A DNA stretch of 64,000 bases from Limosilactobacillus reuteri (lineage in GTDB: Bacteria; Bacillota; Bacilli; Lactobacillales; Lactobacillaceae): positions 1 through 64,000 of the forward strand of contig NZ_CP139478.1 in assembly GCF_034259105.1 (NCBI RefSeq), read 5' to 3'. The position numbers and the translations under genes were made by a program. Shown piece by piece: positions 28,390-37,690 of the stretch (position 1 is the first letter of the stretch; every line of letters begins with the position of its first letter). A model generated the notes under the pieces. That model saw only the letters and a program-made list of their open reading frames with translations. It was not told the origin of the DNA and searched no databases.

Positions 28390-30255
28390 GTGAACAGCAA
28401 GTTAAAATTTTATCAATCGATTCGCTTTAAAATCGCTCTCGTATTCGTGTTAATTTTGATGTTAACACTTGAATGTGTTGGGGCGGTTTTTGTGCGTCAA
28501 TTAGAGCATCAAAACCTTAATACGTTTAAGCAAACCATTGAATTACCGTCTTACGTTGATAATTCTTTAGCAGAGCAACTATCACGATCAAATACTAAAA
28601 AAGCAAACAAACAAATTAACCAAATCCTTTCAGAAGTTAATAATAATAATATTTCTGAAATCCGGGTGGTTGATAGTAAGAGCATTGTGCGGGGAACAAG
28701 CAACGCTGATAATCGAGGAGCAATTGGTCAGAAAACAACGGACCAAGCCATTAAAGCAACCTTATTAAATAATAGGTCGCATACCGAAAATTTGTACGAT
28801 AATTCAAATCACACGCGCTACTATGTCAATGTGATTCCCCTTGTGGATAACAGTAATAATAACGTTGTGGGAGCTGTTTACCTGCGAGCTAGCCTGGAAA
28901 GTGTCTACTCTAATATTAATAATATTACGTTGGTATACTTATCCGCGGCAATGATTACTATTGTCTTGAGTTTGATCCTGGCAATTATTATTTCCCAGGA
29001 AATTACCCGCCCAATTGAAGAAATGAGGAAACAAACATTACGAATTGCCCGGGGAGACTATTCTGGTCAAGTAAAAGTATTGGGAAATGACGAGTTAGGA
29101 CAATTAGCAGGGGCAGTTAATAATCTTTCTGTCCGGGTTGAAGAGGCACAGGAGTCAAGCGATTCTGAACGACGACGGCTTGATAGCATTTTGTCTCATA
29201 TGTCTGATGGGGTTTTAGCCACTGATCGTCGAGGGAATGTGACAATTGTAAATAATATGGCGTTACAGTTACTAGGTGTCGAAAATGAAGATGATTTAAT
29301 TGGTAAATCAATTATTGATGTGTTGGATATTCGTCATGACTATACCGTTCGTCAACTAGTAAATGGTGAACAGCGTGAGATGATTATTGATATGTCAAAC
29401 TCTGGCAATAATTTGATCTTAAACGCCTACTTCTCACCAATTCAACGTGAATCTGGCTTTGTCAGTGGGCTTGTCTGTGTCCTTCATGATGTAACGAGCC
29501 AGCAAAAAGAAGAACGCGAACGGAAGCAATTCGTTTCAAACGTCTCGCATGAGTTACGGACTCCATTAACAAGTGTTAGAAGTTATGTCGAAGCATTAAG
29601 TGATGGTGCTTGGCAAGATAAAGAAATTGCCCCTAAGTTCTTAAAGGTTGTCCAGGATGAGACGGACCGGATGATTCGGATGATCAATGACTTGTTGAGT
29701 CTATCGCGGATGGATGCAGGGACAACGAAGCTCAATCTGGAATACGTAAATATCAATGAGTTATTTAACTATATCTTGGATCGTTTCGATATGATTATTA
29801 AAAAAGAAGAAGATCCAAAAAAGAAAAAATATACCATTGAACGATACTTTACTAAGAAAGATTTATGGGTTGAGATTGATACCGATAAGTTTACCCAGGT
29901 AATTGATAATATTATGAATAACGCGATTAAGTATTCTCCAGATGGTGGTGTAATTACAACCCGCTTACTGGAGACGCATAATCATGTTATTTTAAGCATT
30001 TCTGACCAAGGCCTAGGGATTCCACGAAAAGATCTTGGACGTATCTTTGATCGATTCTTCCGCGTTGATAAGGCAAGAAGTCGGAAGCAAGGTGGAACAG
30101 GTCTGGGACTAGCTATTTCCAAGGAAGTTATCAATATGCTTGGTGGACAAATTTGGGTTGATAGTGTAGAAGGCAAGGGTTCAACATTCTATATTTCCTT
30201 GCCATATGTACCTTATGAGGAGGAAGACTGGGATGATGAAGAAGCTGAAAAGTAA
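28390..30255 (+). CDS. walK: sensor histidine kinase WalK (YycG)
   Basis: This is the membrane kinase that phosphorylates WalR. The 621 residues start with a short cytoplasmic end and a helix at about 13-33. An extracellular sensor (to about 180) and a second helix (about 183-203) follow. HAMP (EITRPIEEMRKQTLRIARGDY), PAS and HisKA domains come next, with His in FVSNVSHELRTPLTSVRSY (about 388), then an HATPase with NAIKYSPDGG, DQGLGIPRKD and GGTGLGLAIS. The start is GTG. Its end overlaps walH. Confidence 0.97.
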   Translation: MNSKLKFYQSIRFKIALVFVLILMLTLECVGAVFVRQLEHQNLNTFKQTIELPSYVDNSLAEQLSRSNTKKANKQINQILSEVNNNNISEIRVVDSKSIVRGTSNADNRGAIGQKTTDQAIKATLLNNRSHTENLYDNSNHTRYYVNVIPLVDNSNNNVVGAVYLRASLESVYSNINNITLVYLSAAMITIVLSLILAIIISQEITRPIEEMRKQTLRIARGDYSGQVKVLGNDELGQLAGAVNNLSVRVEEAQESSDSERRRLDSILSHMSDGVLATDRRGNVTIVNNMALQLLGVENEDDLIGKSIIDVLDIRHDYTVRQLVNGEQREMIIDMSNSGNNLILNAYFSPIQRESGFVSGLVCVLHDVTSQQKEERERKQFVSNVSHELRTPLTSVRSYVEALSDGAWQDKEIAPKFLKVVQDETDRMIRMINDLLSLSRMDAGTTKLNLEYVNINELFNYILDRFDMIIKKEEDPKKKKYTIERYFTKKDLWVEIDTDKFTQVIDNIMNNAIKYSPDGGVITTRLLETHNHVILSISDQGLGIPRKDLGRIFDRFFRVDKARSRKQGGTGLGLAISKEVINMLGGQIWVDSVEGKGSTFYISLPYVPYEEEDWDDEEAEK

Positions 30256-31528
30256 TTGGCAAGCAATCGCCTTAACGGTTGTTGTGCTTCTTAGTTTATT
30301 CATTTCATGGATTGTCTGGACTAACCCATTTCCTTTTGAGGGAGCACGACACGAAAATTTCAATAATAGCCAATCACAACAATATACACCGCAATCAATG
30401 GGCGATGTTTATCTTCCAACTAAAGCAGTTGAGACAAGTGAAAAAGGAACTCAGAATCAACTTTATAGCCCCAAAGCTAATTTGATTCTGAGTGTGAAAA
30501 AAGAGTTAGAGGATTGGAAATTAGGTCGGACAAATGTTGTCAAACAAAATAATAGTGATGTTTACCTGAGTTATTTACGACGGCGGAACTCGTTAATGCT
30601 GACATATCCTGATGAGGTACCAAGCTCAGTCTTCAACGAAACATTTTCTCAGTCAATTGATACTGACCGGGTTAATCAGATTAACCATATTGTTATCCCA
30701 TTAAACGGGCAACATGAGATTTACTTACTTGGTGACCACTATTATAGTGTGTATCGAGTACGGGTAGAGAAAGGAAAATTTAACCGTATTCGGCAACTTT
30801 TAAAGTCAATGGATCGGATCCCGGTTGACCACAAAATTATTAACGGGGTAGCGGTAATGATGTATCCGCGATCCTTTGAATTACCAGCATTAGGATATCA
30901 AATCACTGCGCAAAACATTGATACCCCTAGTGCTAGTCTAATGAGTACTAACCAACACACAACAATTACGGCAAATCGGAATGGTAACGAGACTACCTAT
31001 ACGGATGGAACCAATCGTCGGCTGATATTTAATCGCCAAAATGGAACGCTTAAATACGAAAACTACCTTAGTAAGGACGATCGGGAATCAACAAGCCAGA
31101 TTTTCCCACACTTCTATAATAAGTTGACGACAATTGGAATTCCGCTTGATAATTTGCGCTATGATGAGGTGAGTGAGCATGGTCGTCGGTTAAACTATCG
31201 GGCTTATGTTAATAGCTTTCCAATTTTCAATAGTGATGGTTATGGGGAAGTAACGCTTGAATCCACAAGTGGCGGGAATGAACGCTTCTGGCTAAGTCTT
31301 TATAGTCTTCAAGTGCCATTGCCGATTGATCACCAGATGGTCAAGCTCCCATCAAGTGCAGATGTGATTAATCAATTACATGCAACCAACCGGATGCGTG
31401 ACATCAAGGACTTACGTGTCGGGTATATTTGGAAAACTGATAAAGATAGTCATGTTGTAAAGTTAGTGCCAACATATTTCATTAAGTATCGTGGCCACTG
31501 GGTTGAATATACCGAGTTAGAAAAGTAG
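30233..31528 (+). CDS. walH: WalK accessory protein WalH (YycH)
   Basis: YycH family proteins bind WalK in the membrane and modulate it. The 431 residues have one N-terminal transmembrane helix (WQAIALTVVVLLSLFISWIV) and a large extracellular domain. The ATG at 30233 has GAGGAGG 9 bases upstream, and the gene overlaps walK by 23 bases. The longer open frame from 30206 lacks a ribosome binding site. Confidence 0.93.
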   Translation: MMKKLKSNWQAIALTVVVLLSLFISWIVWTNPFPFEGARHENFNNSQSQQYTPQSMGDVYLPTKAVETSEKGTQNQLYSPKANLILSVKKELEDWKLGRTNVVKQNNSDVYLSYLRRRNSLMLTYPDEVPSSVFNETFSQSIDTDRVNQINHIVIPLNGQHEIYLLGDHYYSVYRVRVEKGKFNRIRQLLKSMDRIPVDHKIINGVAVMMYPRSFELPALGYQITAQNIDTPSASLMSTNQHTTITANRNGNETTYTDGTNRRLIFNRQNGTLKYENYLSKDDRESTSQIFPHFYNKLTTIGIPLDNLRYDEVSEHGRRLNYRAYVNSFPIFNSDGYGEVTLESTSGGNERFWLSLYSLQVPLPIDHQMVKLPSSADVINQLHATNRMRDIKDLRVGYIWKTDKDSHVVKLVPTYFIKYRGHWVEYTELEK

Positions 31529-31540
31529 GAGGGTTAAAGA

Positions 31541-32383
31541 ATGAATTTTAAACGTATTCAATGGATCTTTATCCTTGCCTTTTTGCTTTTTGATATTTTT
31601 GTTGGAAGTTCATTAATCTTAGAAACTAAATTTACAGTTTCTAATGGTCAGCAAAATCGCCAATCAACAGTGTTAAAAGAAATGCGTAATGACTCGATTA
31701 GTTATGGCAACCTTTCTAACAAGCAGCAAACCGGATATTATATTGCTGGGAAAAAATCATCGGATGGCGGAGTCCTAGAACAGGAAGCTGGGAAATTACG
31801 TAATCAAAATTTTCGCCTTTCGTCAGGAACACTGACTAGTGAGTTTGATAAGCCAATTAAAACGACTAAAAATAATGATATTCGGCGTGTCGACCAGCTG
31901 CTAAAAAATAAAAAGATGGTAAGTTTGGGAAATCATTATCGTTATAACAAGGAATTATCGGACAAAAATACCCTTGTTTATACGCAGATGCTAGAAGGAA
32001 AGCCGCTATTTTCAAATGATGGGCAAATTCGCTTTCGGATAAACTCTGACCATGAGATAACAGGTTATACGCAGACTTACTTGCAAGATGTTGAAATTCT
32101 CCGGCAACGGTCAAATACGATTAGCCAGCGCCGAGCAATTACCTGGTTGTATAAACATAATCAGATTCCTAATAACTCCCGCATTAGGTGGTCGGTGCTT
32201 AGTTATTCTAAGCTCCTTAACACTACTACTGATGATAAAGCAGTCTATGTGCCAACGTGGACTGTTGAAATCAAAACTAAAAACTCAGGAGCAATTCAAC
32301 AATTACAAGTTAACGCGTTTAATAGTACAGTTATGAAGGAAACGCCAGATAGTGTGAATACGAACTCGTTAAATAATAAGTAA
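31541..32383 (+). CDS. walI: WalK accessory protein WalI (YycI)
   Basis: The 280-residue protein has one N-terminal membrane helix (IQWIFILAFLLFDIFVGSSLIL) and an extracellular YycI domain. It pairs with WalH in the membrane. AGGAGG precedes the ATG, and the gene lies 12 bases after walH. Identification rests on the family pattern and the conserved walRKHIJ order. Confidence 0.93.
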   Translation: MNFKRIQWIFILAFLLFDIFVGSSLILETKFTVSNGQQNRQSTVLKEMRNDSISYGNLSNKQQTGYYIAGKKSSDGGVLEQEAGKLRNQNFRLSSGTLTSEFDKPIKTTKNNDIRRVDQLLKNKKMVSLGNHYRYNKELSDKNTLVYTQMLEGKPLFSNDGQIRFRINSDHEITGYTQTYLQDVEILRQRSNTISQRRAITWLYKHNQIPNNSRIRWSVLSYSKLLNTTTDDKAVYVPTWTVEIKTKNSGAIQQLQVNAFNSTVMKETPDSVNTNSLNNK

Positions 32384-32400
32384 TTGAGGAGGGACTTTAA

Positions 32401-33207
32401 GTGACAGAAACGGATCCATTACGTTATAGTGTACTTGCGAGCGGGAGTACTGGGAATGTAACTTATTTGGAAACGCGCAACCACCGGATCTTAATTGATG
32501 CCGGTTTAAGTGGGAAGCGGATTGAAAATTTAATGAAGAAGATTGATCGATCATTAAAAGACGTCAATGCAATTTTTGTAACGCATGAACACAGTGATCA
32601 TACGCATGGTGTTGGTGTATTGGCACGCCGTTATGGAATGGATGTATATGCCAATGAGGGTACCTGGCAGGCAATGGCCGATAAAGTTGGTAAAATCCCA
32701 TTAGCACAAAAGCATATTATTGCACCAAATACTGTTAAGGACTTGGGAGACATGGATATTGAAAGTTTTGCGGTATCTCATGATGCTGCGCAACCGCAAT
32801 TTTACCAAGTTCACCACAATAATAAGACCTTCTGTATTATTACGGATACTGGTTATGTTTCTGATCGAGTTGAGGGAACCATCCGAAATGCAGATGCCTA
32901 CGTAATGGAATGCAATCATGATACAGAAATGTTGCGGATGGGTCCTTATTCATGGCCATTAAAACAGCGGATATTAGGGGATGAGGGTCACCTTTCCAAT
33001 GAAGAAGGTGCCGATGCATTGATGAGTGTTGTTGGGCGGCGAACCAAAGAGATTTTCCTTGGTCACCGTAGTCAACATAACAACATGCGTTCGCTCGCCC
33101 ACTTAACAGTTGCAAGTTTGATGGAGCAGTATGACTTTGGCGTCGATCATGATTTTAAATTGCAAGATGCTGAACCAGAAGAACCAAGCAAGTTAATGAC
33201 GTTATAA
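32401..33207 (+). CDS. walJ: metallo-beta-lactamase fold protein WalJ (YycJ)
   Basis: This is a 268-residue MBL-fold hydrolase with the metal-binding THEHSDHTHGVG motif (about 61-72), CIITDTGYVS, and the later ECNHDTEML and HLSNEEGA. The family is linked to cell-wall or mismatch-repair related nuclease functions, and the substrate is not certain. The GTG start follows GAGGAGGG. It is the last wal gene. An IS30-family element separates it from htrA, which normally follows. Confidence 0.95.
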   Translation: MTETDPLRYSVLASGSTGNVTYLETRNHRILIDAGLSGKRIENLMKKIDRSLKDVNAIFVTHEHSDHTHGVGVLARRYGMDVYANEGTWQAMADKVGKIPLAQKHIIAPNTVKDLGDMDIESFAVSHDAAQPQFYQVHHNNKTFCIITDTGYVSDRVEGTIRNADAYVMECNHDTEMLRMGPYSWPLKQRILGDEGHLSNEEGADALMSVVGRRTKEIFLGHRSQHNNMRSLAHLTVASLMEQYDFGVDHDFKLQDAEPEEPSKLMTL

Positions 33208-33300
33208 TAAAGAGATCACGGTTTTTATCGACTTTATTCAATGATTTTTCATATTGGTAGATTGTAAAATTTAAGTTGAACATATTAGTGGACATAAAAA

Positions 33301-33372
33301 CCCATAAAGGTCCTTCTTTCTAATGGAATGGTGTCACCACAACATTCCATTAGAAAGAAGGACCTTTATGGG
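33301..33372 (+). repeat. perfect 30-bp inverted repeat hiding a transposase start
   Basis: The arm 33301-33330 (begins CCCATAAAGGTCC) is the exact reverse complement of 33343-33372, with a 12-base loop (GTGTCACCACAA). The right arm contains the AAGGA ribosome binding site (33358-33362) and the ATG (33368-33370) of the transposase. An RNA entering from walJ would fold this shut. Confidence 0.95.
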
Positions 33373-34291
33373 CACCACTATTTTATCATTTGAAGACCGT
33401 GTTGTCATCGAAACTCTTCGTTATGAAAACCGCTCCCTTAAATACATCGCTGATTACCTTGGCTTCAGTAAAACCACGATCTTTAATGAGGTTCATCGTT
33501 TGACTGGTGAATATCACGCAGTTAAAGTTCAAGCTGATCATGAAGCTAAACTTAGTCATCGTGGGCGTAAAACCATCTTAACGACTAACCTCAAGCGATT
33601 AATTGAAGAAAAGATTAAGATCCAAAAATGGTCGATTGAACAAGTGGCTCATGTAGTTAGAATCGCCTACAAGACCATCTACAACTGGATTGATCAAGGA
33701 GTATTGGATATTGGCGTGGCTGATTTACCTGACCATGGAATTCGCCGCCGACGAGCCATAGAAACCCGTGGGACTTTTAGCCATGGACGTTCCATTGAAG
33801 ATCGTCCCGCTGAAGTTATTGACCGTCATACCTCAGGTCACTTTGAAGCAGATACAGTTTTATCTGGAAAGCGTAAAGGTCAAGCAATAGCTACGTTTGT
33901 CGAGCGTAAGAGTCGTCTTACCATCGTTAAACGGCTTCAGGGACGAGATAGTACCTCAATGACCAAGGCCATTTTAGAATTAGCTAACCAGTTAGAAGAT
34001 AATCTCAAGACCCTTACTGTTGACCATGGGAAAGAATTCGCTAACTACAAGCTAATTGAAGAGCAGGCCAGGATTCCCCTCTACTTTGCGCATGCTTATT
34101 CTCCACATGAACGGGGCAGTAATGAGAATCGCAACCGAGTACTACGACGCTTTATCCCCAAAGGTCAACCGATTGAGGAAATCACTGATGATGAGTTAAT
34201 TCAAATTAACTGGTATTTGAACTCCAGGCCACTCAAATGTTTAAACTGGCGCACACCAATTGAGATCTTTTTGCGTAATCTGCGTCACTAA
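33368..34291 (+). CDS. IS30-family transposase (type C)
   Basis: The 307-residue DDE transposase has an HTH (LKYIADYLGFSKTTIFNEVHR) and a catalytic core with HFEADTVLSGKRKG, LTVDHGKEF and a Glu in GSNENRNRVLRRF. The ATG at 33368 (MGTTILSFEDRVVIE) is preferred to the earlier in-frame ATG at 33323, because it has a ribosome binding site and the earlier part is the inverted repeat. The frame is intact. Confidence 0.93.
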   Translation: MGTTILSFEDRVVIETLRYENRSLKYIADYLGFSKTTIFNEVHRLTGEYHAVKVQADHEAKLSHRGRKTILTTNLKRLIEEKIKIQKWSIEQVAHVVRIAYKTIYNWIDQGVLDIGVADLPDHGIRRRRAIETRGTFSHGRSIEDRPAEVIDRHTSGHFEADTVLSGKRKGQAIATFVERKSRLTIVKRLQGRDSTSMTKAILELANQLEDNLKTLTVDHGKEFANYKLIEEQARIPLYFAHAYSPHERGSNENRNRVLRRFIPKGQPIEEITDDELIQINWYLNSRPLKCLNWRTPIEIFLRNLRH

Positions 34292-34377
34292 CTTTGTTCA
34301 AGTTATTTCTTGCAATCTGCCTATTTAAATTGTAACTTGAAGATAGTGATTCTTTAACTTAGTGGAGGGTTTAATTG

Positions 34378-35655
34378 ATGAATAGGATAAAACAAGCTTT
34401 TAAAGATCGGTTGTGGCTAGGCGTAATTATTGTCGGCTTATTTGCTGGTCTTATTGGTGGTGGAATCGCATTAGGAATTAATAACCTAGTACAACATCAT
34501 GAAGAAGTAACAAGTACACGAGTCCCAGCTGGCTCTAATAAGTCTGGTGGTACGAAGGTTAATAAGAATAAGGCGGACTTAAACGGGGAAGCGTCCCAAG
34601 CTTATAAGTCCGTCCAAGGAGCCGTTGTTAGTGTTATTAATAAACAAAAAATTCAGCAATCAAGTGGGACGCTAGGAATTTTTGGTTATGGCAACAGTAG
34701 TAACGGCAGTAGCAGTGATTCGTCTAGCGATAATAAATTAGAAACCGCTAGTGAAGGATCAGGAGTTATTTACAAGAAGAGTGGCAATTCGGCTTATGTT
34801 GTAACTAATAACCACGTTGTCAAAGGTTCAAACGCGCTCCAAGTAATTCTAAGCAATGGTAAAAAAGTTAATGCTGATTTAGTTGGTGCTGATTCTGCAA
34901 CCGACTTAGCTGTATTGAAGATTAACGCTACAAATGTTAAGACAGTTGCATCCTTTGGTAACTCTAATTCGATTGTTCCAGGTCAGGATGTGCTAGCAAT
35001 TGGTTCACCAATGGGAAGTGAATATGCTAATACAGTAACGAAAGGAATTATTTCTGCAAAAGATCGGACATTAAAAGCCGGTACTGATGGAACTTTGACA
35101 TCGGTTATCCAAACGGACGCCGCTATTAACTCTGGTAATTCAGGTGGTCCATTAATTAATATGGCGGGTCAAGTTATCGGAATTAATTCGATGAAGCTTG
35201 CTTCTGATACACAAGGCTCTTCAGTTGAAGGAATTGGTTTTGCCATTCCAAGTAATGAAGTTGTGACAATTATTAACCAGTTGATTAAGAATGGTAAAAT
35301 AACTCGTCCATCACTTGGAATTAGTGTGGTGGATCTTAGTAATGTTACTTCTGATCAACAGCAATCAGTCTTAAAACTACCAACAAGCGTAAGCAAAGGG
35401 GTAGTGATTATGGATGTGAATAGTGGTTCAGTTGCTGATACTGCTGGATTGAAAAAGTATGATGTCATTATAAAGCTTGGTGATACCCAAGTTACAGATG
35501 CGGGTTCATTAAAGGCGGCCCTATATAAATACAAGGTTGGACAAACCGCTAAAGTCACTTACTACCGTGATGGTCAACAACATACCGCAACTTTGCATCT
35601 AACAAAGAGTGCTGATACAACGTCAACTGATGACTCGCAACAAGATAATAATTAA
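34378..35655 (+). CDS. htrA: HtrA-like serine protease
   Basis: This is a membrane-anchored protease for misfolded exported proteins. The 425 residues have an N-terminal helix (LWLGVIIVGLFAGLIGGGIAL) and a Ser/Asn/Gly-rich linker. The trypsin-like domain has His in VTNNHVVKG (about 145), Asp in DSATDLAVLK (about 174) and Ser in NSGNSGGPL (about 253). One PDZ domain follows (about 305-410). TGGAGGG lies 8 bases before the ATG at 34378. It usually follows walJ. Here the IS30 element replaces that junction, so transcription may now start inside or after the element. Confidence 0.96.
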   Translation: MNRIKQAFKDRLWLGVIIVGLFAGLIGGGIALGINNLVQHHEEVTSTRVPAGSNKSGGTKVNKNKADLNGEASQAYKSVQGAVVSVINKQKIQQSSGTLGIFGYGNSSNGSSSDSSSDNKLETASEGSGVIYKKSGNSAYVVTNNHVVKGSNALQVILSNGKKVNADLVGADSATDLAVLKINATNVKTVASFGNSNSIVPGQDVLAIGSPMGSEYANTVTKGIISAKDRTLKAGTDGTLTSVIQTDAAINSGNSGGPLINMAGQVIGINSMKLASDTQGSSVEGIGFAIPSNEVVTIINQLIKNGKITRPSLGISVVDLSNVTSDQQQSVLKLPTSVSKGVVIMDVNSGSVADTAGLKKYDVIIKLGDTQVTDAGSLKAALYKYKVGQTAKVTYYRDGQQHTATLHLTKSADTTSTDDSQQDNN

Positions 35656-35661
35656 TGAATT

Positions 35662-35693
35662 AAGATTAGGGATGGACATTCCTGATCTTTTTT
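35662..35693 (+). terminator. terminator of htrA
   Basis: AAGATTAGGGATG pairs imperfectly with CATTCCTGATCTT, followed by TTTTT. Confidence 0.8.
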
Positions 35694-35758
35694 CATTAAA
35701 AGCCTCTTAATTAAAAAGGGTATAATATTAGTTATCAATATAAAGGATGGTGGGTAAA

Positions 35759-36256
35759 ATGAATAATCCACGGTTTAAATACCCAGATACAAAAGCATAT
35801 GAATTTGTAGTACATCGTTTAGAAGAACGCGGAGTAAACTTAGAAGAGCTTGCGAAGATTGTGTATGAGACACAAAAGGGCTTTGAACCAGATTTGACGT
35901 TGGAAATATGTCAAAAATTTTTAATTGATACGATGCATAAGCGTGAATTATTAAATAGTGCAATGGTAGCACTTGAACTTGATCGGTTAACCGAAGAAGG
36001 AAAAGTAGATGAACCTTTAGCAGGTATTATAAGAAATGATGCTGGGGTGTTTGGGGTAGATGAAACCCTAGCTTTACAAATTGCTAATATTTATGGAACA
36101 ATTGGGACGACAAACTTTGGTTACTTTGACCGGGTTAAGAGCGGGATTATTGCCAAATTTGACCATGATAAGGTTCATGTAAATACATTTATTGACGATA
36201 TTCTCGCGGCGATTGTGGCGGCTGTTTGCGGAAAGATTGCCCACCAATACGCTTGA
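35759..36256 (+). CDS. phosphatidylglycerophosphatase A-like protein
   Basis: The 165-residue protein matches the PgpA/YutG-type family, with FEPDLTLEICQKFLIDTMHKRE near 40, EGKVDEPL and GVFGVDETLALQIANIYGTIGTTNFGYFD. The C-terminal hydrophobic helix is FIDDILAAIVAAVCGKIAHQ. Family members remove phosphate from phosphatidylglycerophosphate in phospholipid synthesis. The ATG at 35759 is chosen over 35747 because AAGGATGG is then well spaced. TATAAT at 35721 gives it its own promoter. Confidence 0.8.
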   Translation: MNNPRFKYPDTKAYEFVVHRLEERGVNLEELAKIVYETQKGFEPDLTLEICQKFLIDTMHKRELLNSAMVALELDRLTEEGKVDEPLAGIIRNDAGVFGVDETLALQIANIYGTIGTTNFGYFDRVKSGIIAKFDHDKVHVNTFIDDILAAIVAAVCGKIAHQYA

Positions 36257-36270
36257 TTAAAAAAATCTCA

Positions 36271-36299
36271 TTGACTTTTAAATGATTTATCATTAAAAT
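36271..36299 (+). promoter_or_regulatory. promoter of the Trp-codon leader and TrpX-like gene
   Basis: TTGACT (36271-36276), a 17-base spacer and TAAAAT (36294-36299) give a good vegetative promoter. The leader ORF starts about 25 bases after the predicted start of transcription. Confidence 0.7.
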
Positions 36300-36329
36300 G
36301 AACGTAATTCGTTTAGAGGAGTAAAACAA

Positions 36330-36377
36330 ATGAGCTATCAAACTTTACAATTAAATCATAGTTGGCAAAGCCGGTAA
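36330..36377 (+). CDS. 15-codon leader peptide with a Trp codon
   Basis: MSYQTLQLNHSWQSR, with AGAGGAG (36315-36321) 8 bases upstream, a TGG codon at position 12 and a TAA at 36375. It is followed immediately by pairing segments and an intrinsic terminator ahead of a TrpX-like gene. The arrangement fits a translated sensor for Trp supply. One Trp codon is fewer than in classic trp leaders, so this is a hypothesis. Confidence 0.6.
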   Translation: MSYQTLQLNHSWQSR

Positions 36378-36378
36378 C

Positions 36379-36492
36379 TCAGGGATAGCTGTAGTACAGA
36401 TATGACCTGGGTTTATTCACAGATTATATCTGTACTGGCTGCTTTATCATGTACAAATAAGGGCCTGTACGGATTCCACGTACGGGCTTTTT
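36379..36492 (+). promoter_or_regulatory. candidate transcription attenuator
   Basis: The hairpin AGTACAGATAT (36393-36403) with ATATCTGTACT (36426-36436) is followed by the terminator GCCTGTACG (36463-36471) with CGTACGGGC (36479-36487) and TTTTT. GTACAG at 36394-36399 can instead pair with CTGTAC at 36465-36470, which would break the terminator. CTCAGG (36379) can also pair with CCTGGG (36405), overlapping the first hairpin. No T-box core sequence is present. The 36257-36564 gap holds only this leader region. Confidence 0.65.
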
Positions 36493-36564
36493 CTATTCCA
36501 CTGGATAAATAGTGGGAGTTCCGAAACGTGGAGTTCCTTTTTATTTTGAAAGGTGGAGATAGGG

Positions 36565-37556
36565 ATGAAACGAATTATGGGCTATATTGTTATTGGAATT
36601 GTTGTGATTGGTGGTTATTTTGGACTTTTAAGGCTTCATCAACAGACAACAAAGCCAGTGGTAGGAATTTTAACGATGATGCATCATCCAACATTAGATC
36701 AGATTCAAAAGGGGGTCGTTGTCGGATTAGCAGAAGAAGGATACCGAAACGGCAAGAATATCAAAATTGAATACCAGAATGCCAATGGTGATCAGGGAAA
36801 TTTAAATACTATGGCAAATAAATTAGTGAATGATCATGCGAAAGTAGTCGTTGGTATTACCACCCCAGCTTGCCAAGCACTTGCTAATGCGACAAAGGAT
36901 ATTCCAATTGTAATGGGGGAATTGGTGATCCGGTTGGTGCCGGCTTAGTAAAGAATGAAAAACACCCAGAAGGAAACGTTACAGGGGTTCATGATGTAAA
37001 TCCAAGTGAACAGCAGATTGCCTTAGTAAAGAAATTTATACCAAACATAAAGACCCTGGGAGTAATCTACACATCGAGCGATACCTCTTCTGAAAGTCAG
37101 TACCGAACAATGGTAAAAGCAGCGCATAAATTACATGTAAACTTAAAAACTTATACAATTGCGAATGCTAATGCTAATGAACTTAATCAGACTTCACAAA
37201 CAATGTTGAGTAAAGTAGACGCGGTTATTGTTCCTAGTGACAATACAATTGCTGGATCAATGGGAGTATTGGTGAAAAATGCAGATGCGGTCAATAAACC
37301 TGTTTTCCCGAGTGCTGATACAATGGTAAAAGATGGTGGAGTAGCTTCGATTAGTCTTAGCCAGTACGGGCAAGGAAAAGTAGCCGGAAAAATGGCAGCA
37401 CGTATTTTGAAAGGTGAAAAACCAGGACAGATGGCAGTTAATAATTACCATCATGGAGAACCGGTTCTTAATTTAAAGCAGGCACGTAAGTTAGGAATAA
37501 AAGTTCCAGCAGATTTTCAACGAGAAGCAGAACAACATGGAACCGTCTTTAGGTAA
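36565..37556 (+). pseudogene. TrpX-like ABC transporter substrate-binding protein, frameshifted
   Basis: The ATG at 36565 follows AAGGTGG. The product begins MKRIMGYIVIGIVVIGGYFG (a membrane anchor without a lipobox Cys) and continues as an ABC_sub_bind-type protein (VVGILTMMHHPTLDQIQKGV). Near 36919 one base appears missing. The frame then ends at TAG 36948, whereas the next frame continues with GDPVGAGLVKNEKHPEGNVTG to 37556. This family includes tryptophan-type binding proteins. No permease or ATPase gene follows. It could be a real pseudogene or a sequencing error at a G-run. Confidence 0.8.
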
Positions 37557-37690
37557 GATAGTGGGAAAATTCCGAATAATAAGAAAAATTGAAGAAGCTA
37601 ACATTCGCTAGGTAACATTCCGTGGTATATTTACCACAGATTGTGTTGTAAATCGTTAGAAATACGTTAAAATAATAATGTGAAATTGCT

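Larger units (their letters stand above)
33256..34321 (+). mobile_element. IS30-family element type C between walJ and htrA
   Basis: The left end GGTAGATTGTAAAATTTAAG and the reverse complement of the right end, GGCAGATTGCAAGAAATAAC, form imperfect terminal repeats continuing through TTGAAC. TATT is found on both sides (33252-33255 and 34322-34325), a possible target duplication. The length is about 1,066 bases. It is present once in the window. Confidence 0.88.

Noticed and set aside
36379-36492. T-box riboswitch before the TrpX-like gene
   Set aside because: The conserved T-box core (GGGTGGNACCGCG-like) and specifier stem are absent, whereas a translated leader is present.
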